5,555 nucleotides of DNA, taken from NCBI GenBank assembly GCA_030642205.1, contig DAOWOF010000170.1:1-5555 (forward strand). The letters run 5' to 3'. The notes under the pieces are model-generated. The model saw only the letters and a list, made by a program, of their open reading frames with translations, searched no databases and was not told the DNA's origin. The DNA is from Desulfobacteraceae bacterium. GTDB taxonomy: Bacteria; Desulfobacterota; DSM-4660; Desulfatiglandales; Desulfatiglandaceae. A program made the position numbers and the translations under genes. Shown here in pieces: positions 5,221-5,555 of the stretch (within the stretch, counting starts at the first letter, position 1; each line of letters opens with the position of its first letter).

Positions 5221-5555
5221 ATGAGATCAGAACATAAATATTTTTTTACGGTCCTTATTGTTTTTGTCGGTGCTATTGTCCTGCTTTTATGCGCTTGTGG
5301 AAAAAAAGATAAAGAAGATGAAAGTGAATCAGCTTTAACAAAGACTTTCAAGATCAATATAGCCCATAGCATGACACTTGATACTCCTCTTCATCAAGCA
5401 TGTTTAAGGTTAAAGACTTATGCAGATAAAAAAAGTAATAGTCGTCTGATAATAGAGGTATATGGCGCTTCCAGTCTCTATTCTGACAAAGATATGCCGG
5501 AAGTCCTGCCGGCAGGAGTTCTGGACATGGGAGCCTGCAGTCCTTTAATCTGGTC
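5221..5555 (+). CDS. TRAP transporter substrate-binding protein, DctP family, N-terminal part, lipoprotein, cut by the right edge
   Basis: These are the first 111 codons of the extracytoplasmic solute receptor of a TRAP (tripartite ATP-independent periplasmic) transporter, which delivers organic acids or similar solutes to an ion-driven membrane pair. Full-length relatives are about 320-360 residues. The protein has a signal peptide (hydrophobic run at about 8-23) ending in a lipobox L23-C24-A25-C26 with Gly at +2, then an acidic/basic linker (KKDKEDESES). The mature domain starts KTFKINIAHSMTLDTPLHQACLRLKTYADK, and continues RLIIEVYGASSLYSDKDMPEVLPAGVLDMGACS, matching the DctP pattern of a strand, a polar glycine turn, 'L' and '(L)xxGxxDMG'. 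The usual Gly-Gly before the RL strand is replaced by Ser-Asn-Ser. Genes for the small and large membrane subunits would be expected beyond the right edge. The substrate cannot be judged because the ligand-contacting Arg region is outside the window. Confidence 0.9.
   Translation, partial: MRSEHKYFFTVLIVFVGAIVLLLCACGKKDKEDESESALTKTFKINIAHSMTLDTPLHQACLRLKTYADKKSNSRLIIEVYGASSLYSDKDMPEVLPAGVLDMGACSPLIW

Noticed and set aside
5046..5372. Minus-strand open frame (108 codons, or 40 codons from the internal ATG at 5168) ending just before the PPC ribosome binding site
   Set aside because: Its 5' half is antisense to the TRAP receptor gene, there is no Shine-Dalgarno before either ATG, and its 3' half overlaps the terminator-like hairpin and the PPC promoter. 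The last 25 residues look faintly protein-like (PGPEDQIFYYACQGMG), so a gene remnant is not excluded, but it cannot be supported.

Overview
The window reads as A+T-rich chromosomal DNA from an anaerobic Gram-negative bacterium, most likely a member of the Desulfobacterota (the old Deltaproteobacteria). This is inferred from three things: a tripartite RND efflux system with an outer-membrane channel (so two membranes), a CGGC-domain cysteine-rich protein (a family mostly seen in anaerobes), and a TRAP-type solute receptor beside a stand-alone PPC/DUF296 protein. No rRNA or other marker gene is present, so the placement is tentative.

Left part (about 1-4000, all minus strand): a four-gene efflux operon in the order TetR regulator, TolC-type outer-membrane channel, periplasmic adaptor lipoprotein, RND inner-membrane pump. 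The pump is cut by the left edge and only its first 185 codons are present. The genes are tightly packed: 15 nt between regulator and channel, an 11-nt overlap between channel and adaptor, and 12 nt between adaptor and pump, with the pump's ribosome binding site lying on the adaptor's stop codon. Upstream of the regulator is a sigma70-like promoter whose -10 end abuts a perfect 18-bp palindrome. This is the expected layout of a self-repressing efflux operon: the regulator represses its own promoter and all four genes are released together when a ligand binds it.

Middle part (about 4000-5100, minus strand): a 118-residue CGGC-domain protein and a 138-residue PPC/DUF296 protein. Each has a strong Shine-Dalgarno sequence, and they are separated by 135 nt. 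The PPC gene has its own well-formed promoter (TTGCCA, 16 nt, TATAAT). Two inverted repeats flank this part: an imperfect 15-nt-arm repeat between the CGGC gene and the efflux promoter, and a terminator-like A-tract/stem/T-tract hairpin upstream of the PPC promoter.

Right part (5221 to the edge, plus strand): the first 111 codons of a DctP-type TRAP transporter substrate-binding protein, made as a lipoprotein and diverging from the PPC gene.

Nothing here is a clearly new biological system. The points most worth a second look are the operator/promoter overlap, the two hairpins, and the variant cysteine motif of the CGGC protein. The remaining open frames on the opposite strands are judged to be shadows of these genes.
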